A DNA stretch of 64,000 bases from Deltaproteobacteria bacterium (GCA_016196825.1 JACPWY010000062.1:23427-87426); one strand, 5' to 3'. Positions 40,938-50,656 are shown, numbered from the stretch's first letter. Translations and numbers: made by a program. Notes: generated by a model from the sequence alone, not told the origin.

Positions 40938-43097
40938 TTACTGTGCCGGGCTCAGATAAAACGGATAGGCGGTGACCTGTGTGACGACCGGGGCCTCCGG
41001 TGTCGGAAACCGCCAGGAGCGTATGCGCGAGGTGATGCAGTTCTCCAGGGCCTTGTCGCCCACAGAGCTTTCCTTCACATTCGCCATGCTCACTATTCCG
41101 TCGGGTTGGATGTCAAACGCGAGCACGACCTTTCCGCGGGTTCCTGGATTTCTCTGGAGGGCGGAGTCGTAACAGGCGCGGATTTCACTTTGGTGCCGTT
41201 TCACAACGGCGTTGATGATCTCTTTCGAAAGTCCTGAGAGGATCTGGATGTTCTCGTTGGCGATATTGATCGCGTGCTCGCCCTTCTGGCCGAGGCGACC
41301 CGGGCCCGAAATGCCCTCGCCGATTCCATCTCCATAAAAACCTCTGCCCAGCCCCTTTGTGGAGGGCCCATCGATGCCGACGGTCTTGCCGCCGCCGCCC
41401 ACGTCCACACCCTTTAAGCCTTTCCCACCGGCGCCGCCCACCTCTTCGAGCGTCTTACCGCGAAATCCCGCGACCGCTTTTCCAAATTCATCAAAGCCAC
41501 CAGGCCCTTCCGGCCCTTCACCCTTATCAATGAGCGACTTCACATCTTTGCTCACACCTTGGCTAAAGGCCTTCAGGAGTCCCGTGCTCCGTGCCCGCTT
41601 CGTGTCAGCCATACGCTGCTGCACAGGGTTGGGTTTGGGCTTTGCCACGTCAGCTGGCGGCTCCTTCGGCTTCGACTTCGGCAGGATCACCTGAGGCTTA
41701 TCGGCCTTTCTTGGCAAATCTTTTCGCCCCACTTCGCCTTCAGGCCCTTTGGGCGGACCGCCTTCGCCCGCGACCGAGCCGCCCTGCTTATTGTCTTCAT
41801 TCTTGGCCTGCAGGCCATCTTTTGACGGCGGTACCTTCGGCCGTGGCTTAATTACAATTTTTGCAAACCGCTCGGGCACCATCTCGATGGCAACGGGCTT
41901 TGGTTTGGGCACCAGGGCCGTCATGACCATGAGAAGAAGGAAGAGGAGCGCCGACCCGATGGTGGTTCTCATCACCAGCGGATCCCTGTCGATGAGCGGC
42001 ATCGGAAGGATGCGTGGAGCCGGCTTCACATACAACACGAAGAAGTTGATATTGCCGATGCTAAGTTTCGCGAAATCATCCTGCTTGAGCGGCACGACAA
42101 AGTATCCGCTCGTCTGTTTCACGAACTTTTCTTTGATAATCTCCGCCACCGAATAGATCTTGTCGCGCGCCCGCACGGTGCCCTTCATGTCCTCGGTCAG
42201 GGCGAGGTAGGCCGTCCCATCGTCATTGATCGTGACGAGCGGAAACTCATCGGGAATCCCGACACTAGGAATGATGTAGGTGTTGAGCGGGCTCTCACCG
42301 ACGGTTAGAACGGTGGGATCAACGTAGTTCGACACATCCATGATGTAGTCGCCCCACAGAATCGTGACCTCGAGCTCGCGGGCATGGCTCGGCACCTCGA
42401 AGGCCTTTTCCAGATCCTCGGGCAGAATGTCATCGTCGCCCTTTCGGATCCGACGCTCCTCGATCCGGCGCTCAAGACTTGTGATGTCGAAGATTCGGCG
42501 GTCATTGCGCCGGCGCTGGCCGACTCGCTTTTCGTCCTCGCGCTCGACCTCAAGCCCTCCGGCCGCTCCGGTACTCGTCTGCTCATCTTCAAAACGACGC
42601 TCCCCATCCCGTCTTTCATCAAGACGTGTCTCATCGGGGAAGGCATTCTTCACGCGGCGATCGGTTTTCTTCGCCCGCCGCTCACTGTCGATTTGACTAC
42701 GGTCGATGTCGATCAAGGTCTCAACGCCATCACCCACATTGGACGTTGCGGGAACGGGCGACGCATTGATCACATTGCCCGAGCCCTTTTCAATCCGAAG
42801 CTCGACGAACCCAAGCTTAATCTTATCCCCAAACTTTATCGCCTTTTCTACTACCTTCTTGCCGTTGACAAATGTGCCGTGCGAGCTCGCCAGATCGGTG
42901 ATCATGAGCGTCTCACCCTTTTGCTCGACTAAAGCGTGGATGCGGCTCACTCGGGCATCATCGATGCGCAAGTCGGCGGAAAGGATTCGTCCGAGGACGA
43001 TCTTGTCTTTGAGGAATTCGCCAGTTTGAATGACGTGCCCCTTTGCATCGAGCACATCCAACCGAATGTGTTTCAGTTTTGTGTCTTTGGCTTCCAT
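40938..43097 (-). CDS. GltG-like FHA-domain protein with AgmX/PglI (TonB-like) C-terminus
   Basis: Domain order: cytoplasmic FHA domain (residues about 25-100: 'VLGRILSADLRIDDARVSRIH', 'SSHGTFVNG'), which binds phosphothreonine; a strongly charged linker with many Arg pairs; a second small domain; one membrane helix near residue 395 ('TTIGSALLFLLLMVMTALV'); a Lys/Pro/Gly-rich periplasmic linker; and an AgmX/PglI-type tail (last 100 residues: 'RACYDSALQRNPGTRGKVVLAFDIQPDGIV', 'SWRFPTPEAP'). This matches GltG of the Myxococcus gliding complex, which links inner membrane to outer-membrane parts. It is the core of the operon running from 49560 to 38598. Confidence 0.85.
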   Translation of the reverse strand: MEAKDTKLKHIRLDVLDAKGHVIQTGEFLKDKIVLGRILSADLRIDDARVSRIHALVEQKGETLMITDLASSHGTFVNGKKVVEKAIKFGDKIKLGFVELRIEKGSGNVINASPVPATSNVGDGVETLIDIDRSQIDSERRAKKTDRRVKNAFPDETRLDERRDGERRFEDEQTSTGAAGGLEVEREDEKRVGQRRRNDRRIFDITSLERRIEERRIRKGDDDILPEDLEKAFEVPSHARELEVTILWGDYIMDVSNYVDPTVLTVGESPLNTYIIPSVGIPDEFPLVTINDDGTAYLALTEDMKGTVRARDKIYSVAEIIKEKFVKQTSGYFVVPLKQDDFAKLSIGNINFFVLYVKPAPRILPMPLIDRDPLVMRTTIGSALLFLLLMVMTALVPKPKPVAIEMVPERFAKIVIKPRPKVPPSKDGLQAKNEDNKQGGSVAGEGGPPKGPEGEVGRKDLPRKADKPQVILPKSKPKEPPADVAKPKPNPVQQRMADTKRARSTGLLKAFSQGVSKDVKSLIDKGEGPEGPGGFDEFGKAVAGFRGKTLEEVGGAGGKGLKGVDVGGGGKTVGIDGPSTKGLGRGFYGDGIGEGISGPGRLGQKGEHAINIANENIQILSGLSKEIINAVVKRHQSEIRACYDSALQRNPGTRGKVVLAFDIQPDGIVSMANVKESSVGDKALENCITSRIRSWRFPTPEAPVVTQVTAYPFYLSPAQ

Positions 43098-43100
43098 AAA

Positions 43101-43421
43101 TTACCTCAACAGCCGAGCTGAGTCGGCCACTTCCCCATCGAAGTTTTCCCTGATCCGAATCACACTCTTCCCCTTCACATCTTTGATGTTGGAGATGTAG
43201 GCCCCCGATGGTTTGTTGTAGAGGCCGTCGATGTTGGCCCCCTCGAAGTCGTACTTCGTCGATTTCTTGTATTTGACGGTAGTGCCGTCACCCCGTTTTT
43301 CGATGACGAATCCGCCCTCTTCAGCTTTGGAAGGTTGAACAGGGGCTGGCGGAGCAGTTTTAGGCTTAGCTATGCCGCCCAAAGAATAGAGCGCGCAAAT
43401 TAAAGACAACACTCGAAACAC
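43101..43421 (-). CDS. GltF-like small exported protein
   Basis: The GTG at 43421 has AGGAG eight bases upstream and is better placed than the track's TTG two codons earlier. The signal peptide 'LSLICALYSLGGIA' leads to a Pro-rich linker and a domain 'TTVKYKKSTKYDFEGANIDGLYNKPSGAYISN' followed by 'VIRIRENFDGEV'. The 'DF.g..I.G...KP.g.Y' pattern is like that of the small GltF-type protein found beside GltG in Glt clusters. The assignment rests on recall and context. It ends 3 bases before the FHA gene. Confidence 0.65.
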   Translation of the reverse strand: MFRVLSLICALYSLGGIAKPKTAPPAPVQPSKAEEGGFVIEKRGDGTTVKYKKSTKYDFEGANIDGLYNKPSGAYISNIKDVKGKSVIRIRENFDGEVADSARLLR

Positions 43422-43444
43422 TGGCAATACTCCTGTCGTTTCCC

Positions 43445-44284
43445 TTATCGCCAGCTTCGAATAATTTCATGAGCCCTCGCGGTCTCTTTTCCGCCCTTTT
43501 GGATGTAGCGCAACATAAGCTCTGCGGCTTTGTCGCGCTGTTTGAGAAAATTCCCCAAGACTATCGAGTCGTTATAAAGGGTGCTAATAGCCTCTGGGTG
43601 AGCCTCTAGGTACTCCGTATAAACCTCATGGGCGTCGGCATATTTCCCCACACCTTCTAATGATGCGCCAAATCCCAACGCCGCGTCCTCAAAGTCAGGA
43701 TCGAGCCGCCGCGCTTCCTTAAACAGCGGCAAGGCGTCCTTGTAGCTTTGGCTCTTTAAGTACAGAGCCCCCAAATTCACTAGGGGCGCCGCGGTCCTTG
43801 GGATCGCTTTCGCAGCCTTTTCAAAAAAATGCACCGCTTGATCCGCGTTCTTGTCGTCAAGGGCGAGCATCCCGAGGTTGTTCAGGACGAACGATTTCCA
43901 CGGGAACTCCTTGTCAGCCTCGAGCTGCGTAAAGAGATATTTGGCAAAATCCTTCTTCCCACGGCGCAGAAAATGGACCCCCATGAGAAACGCCGCCCTC
44001 TTATCCGACGGGCGAGCGACGATGAAGCTCTTCATCTTCTTCACCGCCTCCGGGTGGTCGGTGATATCGAGAAGGGCCAGGTACTCGAGGTAGCGATCGA
44101 GATCTTCCGGCGACGGCTCTCGCCCTTCGAAAGACTTGAGTCGCTCACGCGCATATTTCCGATCACTCTGGTAGGAGCTTTGAATATCGCCTTCGACCCA
44201 CGCCAATCGACGAGCTACCTCCCCCTCATCCGCGCGGGCCAGGGAAAGAAACAGGACCGAAAGAATAATCATAGAGGTCTTCAT
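43445..44284 (-). CDS. Exported TPR protein of the Glt-like operon
   Basis: This 279-aa protein has the signal peptide MKTSMIILSVLFLSLARA. Residues about 95-250 contain tandem TPRs ('LNNLGMLALDDKNADQAVHFFEKAAKAIP', 'LVNLGALYLKSQSYKDALPLFKEARRLDPDFEDAALGFG', 'KYADAHEVYTEYLEAHPE'). TPR proteins are protein-protein scaffolds; in the myxobacterial machine the periplasmic TPR proteins GltD and GltE hold this position. It overlaps the upstream large TPR gene by 4 bases (ATGA), meaning coupled translation. Confidence 0.8.
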   Translation of the reverse strand: MKTSMIILSVLFLSLARADEGEVARRLAWVEGDIQSSYQSDRKYARERLKSFEGREPSPEDLDRYLEYLALLDITDHPEAVKKMKSFIVARPSDKRAAFLMGVHFLRRGKKDFAKYLFTQLEADKEFPWKSFVLNNLGMLALDDKNADQAVHFFEKAAKAIPRTAAPLVNLGALYLKSQSYKDALPLFKEARRLDPDFEDAALGFGASLEGVGKYADAHEVYTEYLEAHPEAISTLYNDSIVLGNFLKQRDKAAELMLRYIQKGGKETARAHEIIRSWR

Positions 44285-47200
44285 CGTCTCGCCACCCCTT
44301 CCTCACCCGGCCACCGGGTGGACCAATAGTTCGGGTGAGGCACGAGCCCCACCGGCCGGCCGCCGCCGCCTCCACCTTGCGCCAGCTGCGAACATTTTGT
44401 CGCATACTCGCTGATGACGTGGAATTGCGCCGCCCGGTCGGCACAGGCCTTAATTATATCGCCCGACTTGCTCTCGAGCGGCTTCACCAGCTGTGCATCA
44501 ATATCACTCAAAGCCTTCTCGGCTTCGACCCTTTCTTGATCCTTGTACTTCCCCGGCACCTTCACCGCCCGGTAGGCGCTCACGAATTCCGTGTAACCAG
44601 CGCTTTTTTCAAATAGGGCCGCGACACCCCACTCAGGCACCCCCATCTCCACCACTCTGTCGTAGTCCTTCACCATCTGAGTCAAAAGCCGCTGCTTCTT
44701 TTTGAGGCCATAGATCAAATCCTCCGGCGGAAACCGAAGCTTCACCGCCTGGAATTTCTCGCGCGCCTTTTGAAGCGCCTTGAATTTCGCCTCGGCCACA
44801 TATTGGAAACCGGGCCCAGTGCGCATCCGACGGTTGTTCTCATAAAGCTCTAGCATCTCCTTCAAAAGCCCTTCGCGTTCACGAACATTGCCACCCTTCT
44901 CGTATTGCCGAACGAGCTCCCCGAGAATCGCCACTCGCTCCTCGGCCGATTTGGCCTCCTTGGAAAGACGGCGATAGATCTGCGACACCTTTTCCCAGTG
45001 TCCCTGTCGTCGATAGAGTTTCGCCTGGCTGATTGCAATTGATTTCGTCTCTTCGGCCGTCGGCCCCCCCGTTTTTAGATACCGACTATAAAGCTCGAGC
45101 GCCTCTTTGTTTCGTTCGAGCAGCTCATTGAAGACCGCCGCATTGAAGAGCGCCTTGACCCCGTCGGAATCCTTCGGAAACCGGGTGGCAAAATCCTCGT
45201 AAAGCTTGGCGGCCTGCTCGATGTCGTATGTCCTTTCGGCGAGCTTCGCCGAGACGAGCATCACCCGCTTCGAATGCTCATTCCCGGGGAATCTCGAAAG
45301 GTAGAGCCTCGCCATTTCAGACACCTTGTCGATGTCATTCAACTTCTCGTAGCACACTAAAGCGTTGTAGAGCGCGTCCCCTGCCAGATTGCTCTTGGAA
45401 TTCTTCTTATAGAACTCAAGATAGGATTCCGCGGCCTCGTTCCACAGATTCTGCTTTTCGTAGTGCTCGATATCCTTAAAGGCGATCTGACCCAGGATCT
45501 CTCCAATGGCCTCACGAAAATCGACGTCTCCGAGGTTCTTAATTAAAGCAAATTCTGTCGCAGTTGACGTCAGCTTCGCGTAGTCCTTCTTGATATTGTA
45601 GATGTCGAGGACGAGATGGGCCGAGGTCGTCGCCGTCCGGTGATTTGGGTAGTGGGTGGCGACATACTTGAAGACATCCAGTGCCTGGTCGAAGTGCTTG
45701 TGGCGGTAATAGATGGCGCCCGTCCTGAAACGCACATCGACCACACGTTCACCCTGCGGGTACTCCTTAACATAGTAATCGGCTATCTCGATGAACCGTT
45801 GCTCGTGAGGTGGGATCTCTTCGACCGTTGTGTCGATATTCTGCTGCTGCTCCTTCGTATAGCGCTCAATAGAGTCGGCCTTTGCCGTCATCCGGTCGAG
45901 ACACAGAAGCGCATCGTACACGGCCTCATCCGAGAGTTTATCCTTCGGCGCAATCTGGGCGGCCCGCATGTAGCCTTCCGCCGCATCTATCCAGCGCGCC
46001 TGGTTAAAGAGGATCTCCGCCCGATAGAACGCGATCTTCTTGAATGATGCGTGATCGGGAAAGTCTTTCAAGATGGCGTCGTAGAGCATCAGGGCGTACT
46101 TGTAAGAATTCTTGTTCGAGCTCTTCTGGGCCGACTGGTGGAAAAACAGCGCTGCCTTCTCGGCCTGTGCCTGCATATCGCCTATGGCCTCGGTGAGCTC
46201 CTCCTTCTTTTCCCCAAACTTCGACGCCCATTCGCCACTAGGCGAATAGCGGTCGGTGGCCTGCACGAATCGGGAGACAGCCTTTTCAATCTTCCCCAGC
46301 CGAATGCTCGCCTCAAAGATCGCACTCTCGGCTTTCAGCGCTTCGAGCGTGTCGGGATAGAACTCGAGCACCTTCACATACGCCCGAACGGCCGACTCAT
46401 CCCGAGCCTTGCTCCTCAGCATGTCGGCGATGAGCTTGATATTCTCCGCCGCGGCCTCTCTTCCGATGTTGGTCTGGTAGAAATTAATAGCCTCATCCAC
46501 CGCTTCAACCTCGGCGAAAAACACCACCATGTCTTTGAGCGTTTGATTGCGCAGATTGAACTTTGCCGGCTCCTGCGTCTCGGACAACTCGCTCACGAGC
46601 CCTTTCAGGGTATTCAGCCCCGCCCGGGCCCGGCCTTGGTTCATCTCGCACCAGGCCAGCTTGTATTTGGCGTAGTGAAAGAGCGCAGAGGAGCGCTTCG
46701 AGGCCAACGCCTTAAATCGCACCACCGCCTCGTTCAGCTTGTGTTTTTCGAAGTAGAAATCGCCAAGATAGACCAGTGCCTCGTCGAACTTGCGGCTCTG
46801 CGGATATCGCTGCACGACGCGTTCGAGGTATTGCACGCCTCGTTTCTCTTTCCCCTGCTCGAGCTCGACGAAACCAATGAAAAAATCCACCTCATCGATC
46901 TTCGGGTGGTTGGGAAACTCCTTCTCCATCGTATTGAAAACATGGAGCGCGTCTTTGAGATAGCGCTGCGACCGCGAGTTATCGAGCCGGGCCTCTTTCT
47001 CGTCCCTCCTTTTCGCCTTCTCATTGAGCTGCGCGGTGAAGATCTCATTCTCGCGGTAGCTCATCTCCATATACTTTTCGGCGTAGAGCTGCCCGAGCTT
47101 CAAAAGCTGATTGTCCCGGTTATTGGTTAACCCAGCGTCGAGCTGCTGACGCAGGATCTTGATTGCCTCATCCCGCTTTTCAGTGACGAAGGCCTCCTTC

Positions 47201-47424
47201 GCGGAGAAAAACGTCGTAGCATCGAGGCTCGGCCCCTTGATCTCAACACTCTTCCCTTTCATCGAAAGACGCGCTGAAGAAAACGCAATCGACGGCACCT
47301 CGGCCCGAGGACCCACCTGCAGGTTGAACCGCGGATACTCCGCGGCGAAGATCTGAGCCGATAGGATCAGACTCAAAGTGCAAAACACTCTAGCGGATAC
47401 AAGCGCTTTCGGTCGTGTAAACAT
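44281..47424 (-). CDS. Large exported TPR protein (AgmU/GltD-like)
   Basis: The ATG at 47424 is chosen: GGGGG lies four bases upstream, and the signal peptide (ALVSARVFCTLSLILSAQIFA) follows. This gives 1047 aa against the track's 1073. Nearly the whole protein is TPR/helical repeat ('ALVYLGDFYFEKHKLNEAVVRFKAL', 'AIYYRHKHFDQALDVFKYVATHYPNH', 'KLYEDFATRFPKDSDGVKALFNAAVF'). Size, repeats and neighbours match the long periplasmic TPR protein AgmU/GltD of gliding-type complexes. The tail is Gly-rich ('AQGGGGGGRP'). Confidence 0.8.
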   Translation of the reverse strand: MFTRPKALVSARVFCTLSLILSAQIFAAEYPRFNLQVGPRAEVPSIAFSSARLSMKGKSVEIKGPSLDATTFFSAKEAFVTEKRDEAIKILRQQLDAGLTNNRDNQLLKLGQLYAEKYMEMSYRENEIFTAQLNEKAKRRDEKEARLDNSRSQRYLKDALHVFNTMEKEFPNHPKIDEVDFFIGFVELEQGKEKRGVQYLERVVQRYPQSRKFDEALVYLGDFYFEKHKLNEAVVRFKALASKRSSALFHYAKYKLAWCEMNQGRARAGLNTLKGLVSELSETQEPAKFNLRNQTLKDMVVFFAEVEAVDEAINFYQTNIGREAAAENIKLIADMLRSKARDESAVRAYVKVLEFYPDTLEALKAESAIFEASIRLGKIEKAVSRFVQATDRYSPSGEWASKFGEKKEELTEAIGDMQAQAEKAALFFHQSAQKSSNKNSYKYALMLYDAILKDFPDHASFKKIAFYRAEILFNQARWIDAAEGYMRAAQIAPKDKLSDEAVYDALLCLDRMTAKADSIERYTKEQQQNIDTTVEEIPPHEQRFIEIADYYVKEYPQGERVVDVRFRTGAIYYRHKHFDQALDVFKYVATHYPNHRTATTSAHLVLDIYNIKKDYAKLTSTATEFALIKNLGDVDFREAIGEILGQIAFKDIEHYEKQNLWNEAAESYLEFYKKNSKSNLAGDALYNALVCYEKLNDIDKVSEMARLYLSRFPGNEHSKRVMLVSAKLAERTYDIEQAAKLYEDFATRFPKDSDGVKALFNAAVFNELLERNKEALELYSRYLKTGGPTAEETKSIAISQAKLYRRQGHWEKVSQIYRRLSKEAKSAEERVAILGELVRQYEKGGNVREREGLLKEMLELYENNRRMRTGPGFQYVAEAKFKALQKAREKFQAVKLRFPPEDLIYGLKKKQRLLTQMVKDYDRVVEMGVPEWGVAALFEKSAGYTEFVSAYRAVKVPGKYKDQERVEAEKALSDIDAQLVKPLESKSGDIIKACADRAAQFHVISEYATKCSQLAQGGGGGGRPVGLVPHPNYWSTRWPGEEGVARR

Positions 47425-48859
47425 AGGCCCCCATTTCATCTTCCCAATACTCACCCTTGAAAGGCCAAAACTCGAAACCATCCGCAATCGTGGTCTCGAC
47501 ATCCACCACTCTCTTCGGTGGCAGCCCCTTCTGCCCTTCGATCAATTCCTTCTCGCCGGTCACGATCTCGACCTTGAGATAGTTCGCCTGCTCGCGCTGC
47601 TCAGTCAGCTCAGCGAGTTTCCTCTGGTGCAGCTTCTCGATCACGCGCCCCATATCGGCGGCCAGCTCCTTCTCGGCGTCGTCGAGCTTCGCCTTAATCC
47701 GCTCGACCTGCTTGATGCGCGTGAGTTTCGCAAGTTGCCGCCTTTCTGTTCTTAACAGCTCAATCACCTTCATGTCGCGGCTCACACCGTCATCACGCTT
47801 CACATAGCTCAAAAAAGCGGGCTGCAGCTTCCCACCCACAAAACCATTGTAATAAGACTCGCCGCCCGAATAATGGCCCGCTTCGGCCTGCATGCCGCGG
47901 ATAATAGGATCGTAAATTTCAAAAAAGCTCGCGAGTGTTTGCCGCATCTCTTCGTACTTGCACAGGTTGTAAAGAATAGTGGAACGCAGAATGAAGGCCT
48001 CGCCCACCAATCGGTCTTGGTAAAAGGGCGAGGTCACCGTGTGGAGGTTCCCCAGCGAAATCGTCGTGTCGTTCATCCGCATCAGCGGCCAACTCGCCTC
48101 AAGAAGCACGGTGATCCAATGCGGCGAAGAGCTCAAGAATTGGGAGTAGAGCTCAACGCTTCTCTCCACGTCGCCCCCCGAATAGGTCACGCGGGCCAAG
48201 TTCAAACGCGCCAGTTCCTGCAGAGCAAACTTTTCCTTGTTGCCGCGGGAAACCTCGATGCATTTGGCAAAGAACGCGGCCGCCTCCCGATACTCCTTCT
48301 TCTTCGTCGACAGAAGGCCCAGGTAGAAGAGCGCCTTGCCATAGTATTGATTCTCCGGGCTCACCGACTTCAAATGGCTGAGCGCCTCATCGACATTACC
48401 GGCCGAGAATTGGTAAACCCCAACGGTGAAATGGTTGAGCGCAGCCACAGAGGGCGCCACCAAAGCGCCGGGCAATTTCGAAAGAATCATTCCAAGCTGA
48501 GAAACAATGTCGAGCTTGTCCGCGATCGTCACAGCGTTCTTGATCGCCTTTTCAAAAAGCTCGCGGTTGTGTTCGTCGGGCGACTGCAAAACCGTCTTGA
48601 AAGAAAGGTAGCTCGAATAGTAGTAACCCTGCTCAAAGAAGATGAGGCCAGAATAATAATGGCTCCTGTCGCGCGTGCTCACCTCCGGAGAGGATCCAAT
48701 CACCTGCGAGAAAAGATCGAGAGCTCGGGCGTACTTTCCGCCGTCGTATGCCTTCTTCGCCTGCTCATAAAGCGGATCCTTCCCCGCAATAGAGGCCGCA
48801 CAAAGTGCGAACCCCACGATCGGAGTCACCCACAACCGGATCTTTTGTCCGAGGTTCAC
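47390..48859 (-). CDS. Exported TPR protein (AglT/GltE-like)
   Basis: The GTG at 48859 follows AAGGGGGA and starts a signal peptide (VNLGQKIRLWVTPIVGFALCAASIAG); the track ATG at 48895 would overlap the upstream gene. About 489 aa. The TPR-like helices are 'LYEQAKKAYDGGKYARALDLFSQVIGSSP' and 'HYYSGLIFFEQGYYYSSYLSFKTVL' near the N-terminus, with further repeats to about 260, then a helical region with a coiled coil (about 390-450). Position and size suggest the AglT/GltE role. It overlaps the larger TPR gene by 35 bases. Confidence 0.75.
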   Translation of the reverse strand: MNLGQKIRLWVTPIVGFALCAASIAGKDPLYEQAKKAYDGGKYARALDLFSQVIGSSPEVSTRDRSHYYSGLIFFEQGYYYSSYLSFKTVLQSPDEHNRELFEKAIKNAVTIADKLDIVSQLGMILSKLPGALVAPSVAALNHFTVGVYQFSAGNVDEALSHLKSVSPENQYYGKALFYLGLLSTKKKEYREAAAFFAKCIEVSRGNKEKFALQELARLNLARVTYSGGDVERSVELYSQFLSSSPHWITVLLEASWPLMRMNDTTISLGNLHTVTSPFYQDRLVGEAFILRSTILYNLCKYEEMRQTLASFFEIYDPIIRGMQAEAGHYSGGESYYNGFVGGKLQPAFLSYVKRDDGVSRDMKVIELLRTERRQLAKLTRIKQVERIKAKLDDAEKELAADMGRVIEKLHQRKLAELTEQREQANYLKVEIVTGEKELIEGQKGLPPKRVVDVETTIADGFEFWPFKGEYWEDEMGAYVYTTESACIR

Positions 48860-48870
48860 CCGTCCCCCTT

Positions 48871-49560
48871 TTATCCCGGCATTTTCGGCAGCCAAAAGCT
48901 CAGCGCGACCATCACGGAATAGTTGTTTCTCAGCGCCTGGTCGTTTTGACCAGATGAATGGTTGAAGAAGGTCTCGGTGTAAATATAGTCACGCAGCTCC
49001 ACCCTCATCGAAAACCACTCCCGGAAGAAAAATCGGGCACCAATCCCCGGACAGAAGACGGGGTAGCTGCTGGTCTCAGTGCGCGCGTAACCCGCCCCCA
49101 GCACTAGATAGGGCTCAAGATAGGCGATCCAGCGAGAAAAGGTCGACATCTTGCCGTAGGTCGGGGTGAGCTGGACACCGGTGGTCAAAAAGTAGATGAG
49201 CTTCTGGTAGTCCACCGCAAGCTTGCTTCCAGCCAACTGATTCGCATTGATATCATCTACAAAGCTGGAAAAAAAGGTTCGCGAGTAGAGGAAACTAAAG
49301 GCCTCCCATGCGAGCCAATCGTTAAAATGCAAGGTGTAACTCGCTCCACCAAACAGCGTTCTTCTCACCGTCCCAAACGGAATCCCCCCAAAACTGATCG
49401 GGTTCAGCTCGTGGCGCCAGTGCTTCGTCGTAAACTGCTTCTGGACAACCACTACCTCATCATTGGGCACGCTTCCGATCTTCTTCAGCTGCTCTTCAAT
49501 CACACTCTCAGCCGCCATCAGGTGGCAGGCCGTTAAACAAATCAGAAGCGCAACCCTCAT
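48871..49560 (-). CDS. Outer-membrane beta-barrel protein, first gene of the Glt-like operon
   Basis: This 229-aa protein has the signal peptide MRVALLICLTACHLMAAE. The mature part starts with 'LKKIGSVPNDEVVVVQKQFTTKHWRHELNPISFGGIPFGTVRRTLFGGASYTLHFNDWLAWEAF', the form of the myxobacterial-type outer-membrane barrel family (TIGR04565-like), and continues as amphipathic strands ending in 'YSVMVALSFWLPK'. It would supply the outer-membrane partner (GltA/B/H-like) of the machine. A good promoter lies about 45 bases upstream of its ATG. Confidence 0.78.
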   Translation of the reverse strand: MRVALLICLTACHLMAAESVIEEQLKKIGSVPNDEVVVVQKQFTTKHWRHELNPISFGGIPFGTVRRTLFGGASYTLHFNDWLAWEAFSFLYSRTFFSSFVDDINANQLAGSKLAVDYQKLIYFLTTGVQLTPTYGKMSTFSRWIAYLEPYLVLGAGYARTETSSYPVFCPGIGARFFFREWFSMRVELRDYIYTETFFNHSSGQNDQALRNNYSVMVALSFWLPKMPG

Positions 49561-49610
49561 CGGCGATCTCCCTGAGTCATGCCAAGAAACTATTGTGATT
49601 CTAGAAATTT

Positions 49611-49639
49611 ATTATATGGTAATCGCGCTGTCATAACCA
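49611..49639 (-). promoter_or_regulatory. Promoter of the Glt-like operon
   Basis: On the minus strand, TGGTTA (49634-49639), a 17-bp spacer and a perfect TATAAT (49611-49616) would start transcription near 49604, giving a leader of about 44 bases. No other convincing promoter or terminator appears within the seven genes that follow, whose gaps never exceed 20 bases. Confidence 0.65.
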
Positions 49640-49687
49640 CGACTTTTGAGTTTCTGATACGGTGAGTCTCAACATTGGGGGCGACGT

Positions 49688-50608
49688 TTGAATGCAGATA
49701 GCCAATTCATTTGGATGGATGGAAAGACAGTTCCTTACGCGTCGGCCCAAATCCATGTTTTGTCGCATAGCCTCCACTACGGCAGTGCCGCTTTCGAGGG
49801 AATGCGCGCGTATCGTTTAACGTCGGGAAAAACCGGAATTTTTCGCGCCAAAGAACACTACGAGCGGTTTTTCAATTCGATCCGTGTGCTCGGCTATCAC
49901 ACACGTTGGACCACCGAGCAACTGGTCGAGGCCACGCGCGCTCTCATCACGGTGAATGGATTTCAGCAGTGCTACGTGCGACCAATTGCCTTCATCGATG
50001 ATGCTGTGCGCGGCCTGCGGCTCCCCAAAGAACCTAAGGCCTCTGTCACGATCGCCACATGGGATTGGGGCAAATACATGGGCGATGACGGCCACAAGAA
50101 CGGCGTGCGGGTCGGCGTCTCCACGCTCCGCCGTCCGGATGTGGCGACATCGCTCCCATGGGCCAAACTCTCGGGCAACTATCTCGTGTCGGTGCTGTCG
50201 CGACTTGAGGCCACGCAGAATGGATTCGATGAGGCCATCCTTCTCGACCCCAATGGCTATGTCGCCGAAGGGTCCGGCGAAAATATTTTCGTAGTGAAAA
50301 ACAGAATAATCTCCACGCCGCCGACTGCCCACATCCTCCCGGGGATCACCCGGGACAGTGTCATCCAGATCGCCCGCGATCTCGGATACACCGTCCGCGA
50401 AGAAAATATCATCCGCAACCAGCTTTACCTGGCCGATGAGGTCTTCTTCTCCGGCACCGCCGTTGAGGTGACCCCCATCCGGGAAATCGACCACCGCCCC
50501 ATCGGCGCCAGCAAACCGGGGCCAGTGTGCAAAACCATCTCAGAGGCGTTTTTCTCCGCTGTCCATGGCGACTCCCCCCGCTACTCGGCCTGGGTTACAT
50601 CCGTCTGA
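49688..50608 (+). CDS. ilvE: Branched-chain amino acid aminotransferase IlvE
   Basis: Class IV PLP aminotransferase for the last step of Val, Leu and Ile synthesis. The start is TTG 49688; an ATG overlapping it is out of frame. At 306 aa it has normal length. Motifs: 'WMDGKTVPYASAQIHVLSHSLHYGSAAFEGMRAY', 'CYVRPIAF', the PLP lysine in 'WAKLSGNYL', 'EAILLDPNGYVAEGSGENIFVV', 'LPGITRDSV' and 'FFSGTAVEVTPI'. It is divergent from the Glt-like operon. It may also feed branched-chain fatty acid precursors. Confidence 0.95.
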   Translation: MNADSQFIWMDGKTVPYASAQIHVLSHSLHYGSAAFEGMRAYRLTSGKTGIFRAKEHYERFFNSIRVLGYHTRWTTEQLVEATRALITVNGFQQCYVRPIAFIDDAVRGLRLPKEPKASVTIATWDWGKYMGDDGHKNGVRVGVSTLRRPDVATSLPWAKLSGNYLVSVLSRLEATQNGFDEAILLDPNGYVAEGSGENIFVVKNRIISTPPTAHILPGITRDSVIQIARDLGYTVREENIIRNQLYLADEVFFSGTAVEVTPIREIDHRPIGASKPGPVCKTISEAFFSAVHGDSPRYSAWVTSV

Positions 50609-50656
50609 GCGCGGAATGCCTCCCCAGCGTAGTCCCGCGGGCGGAACGAAGACGGG

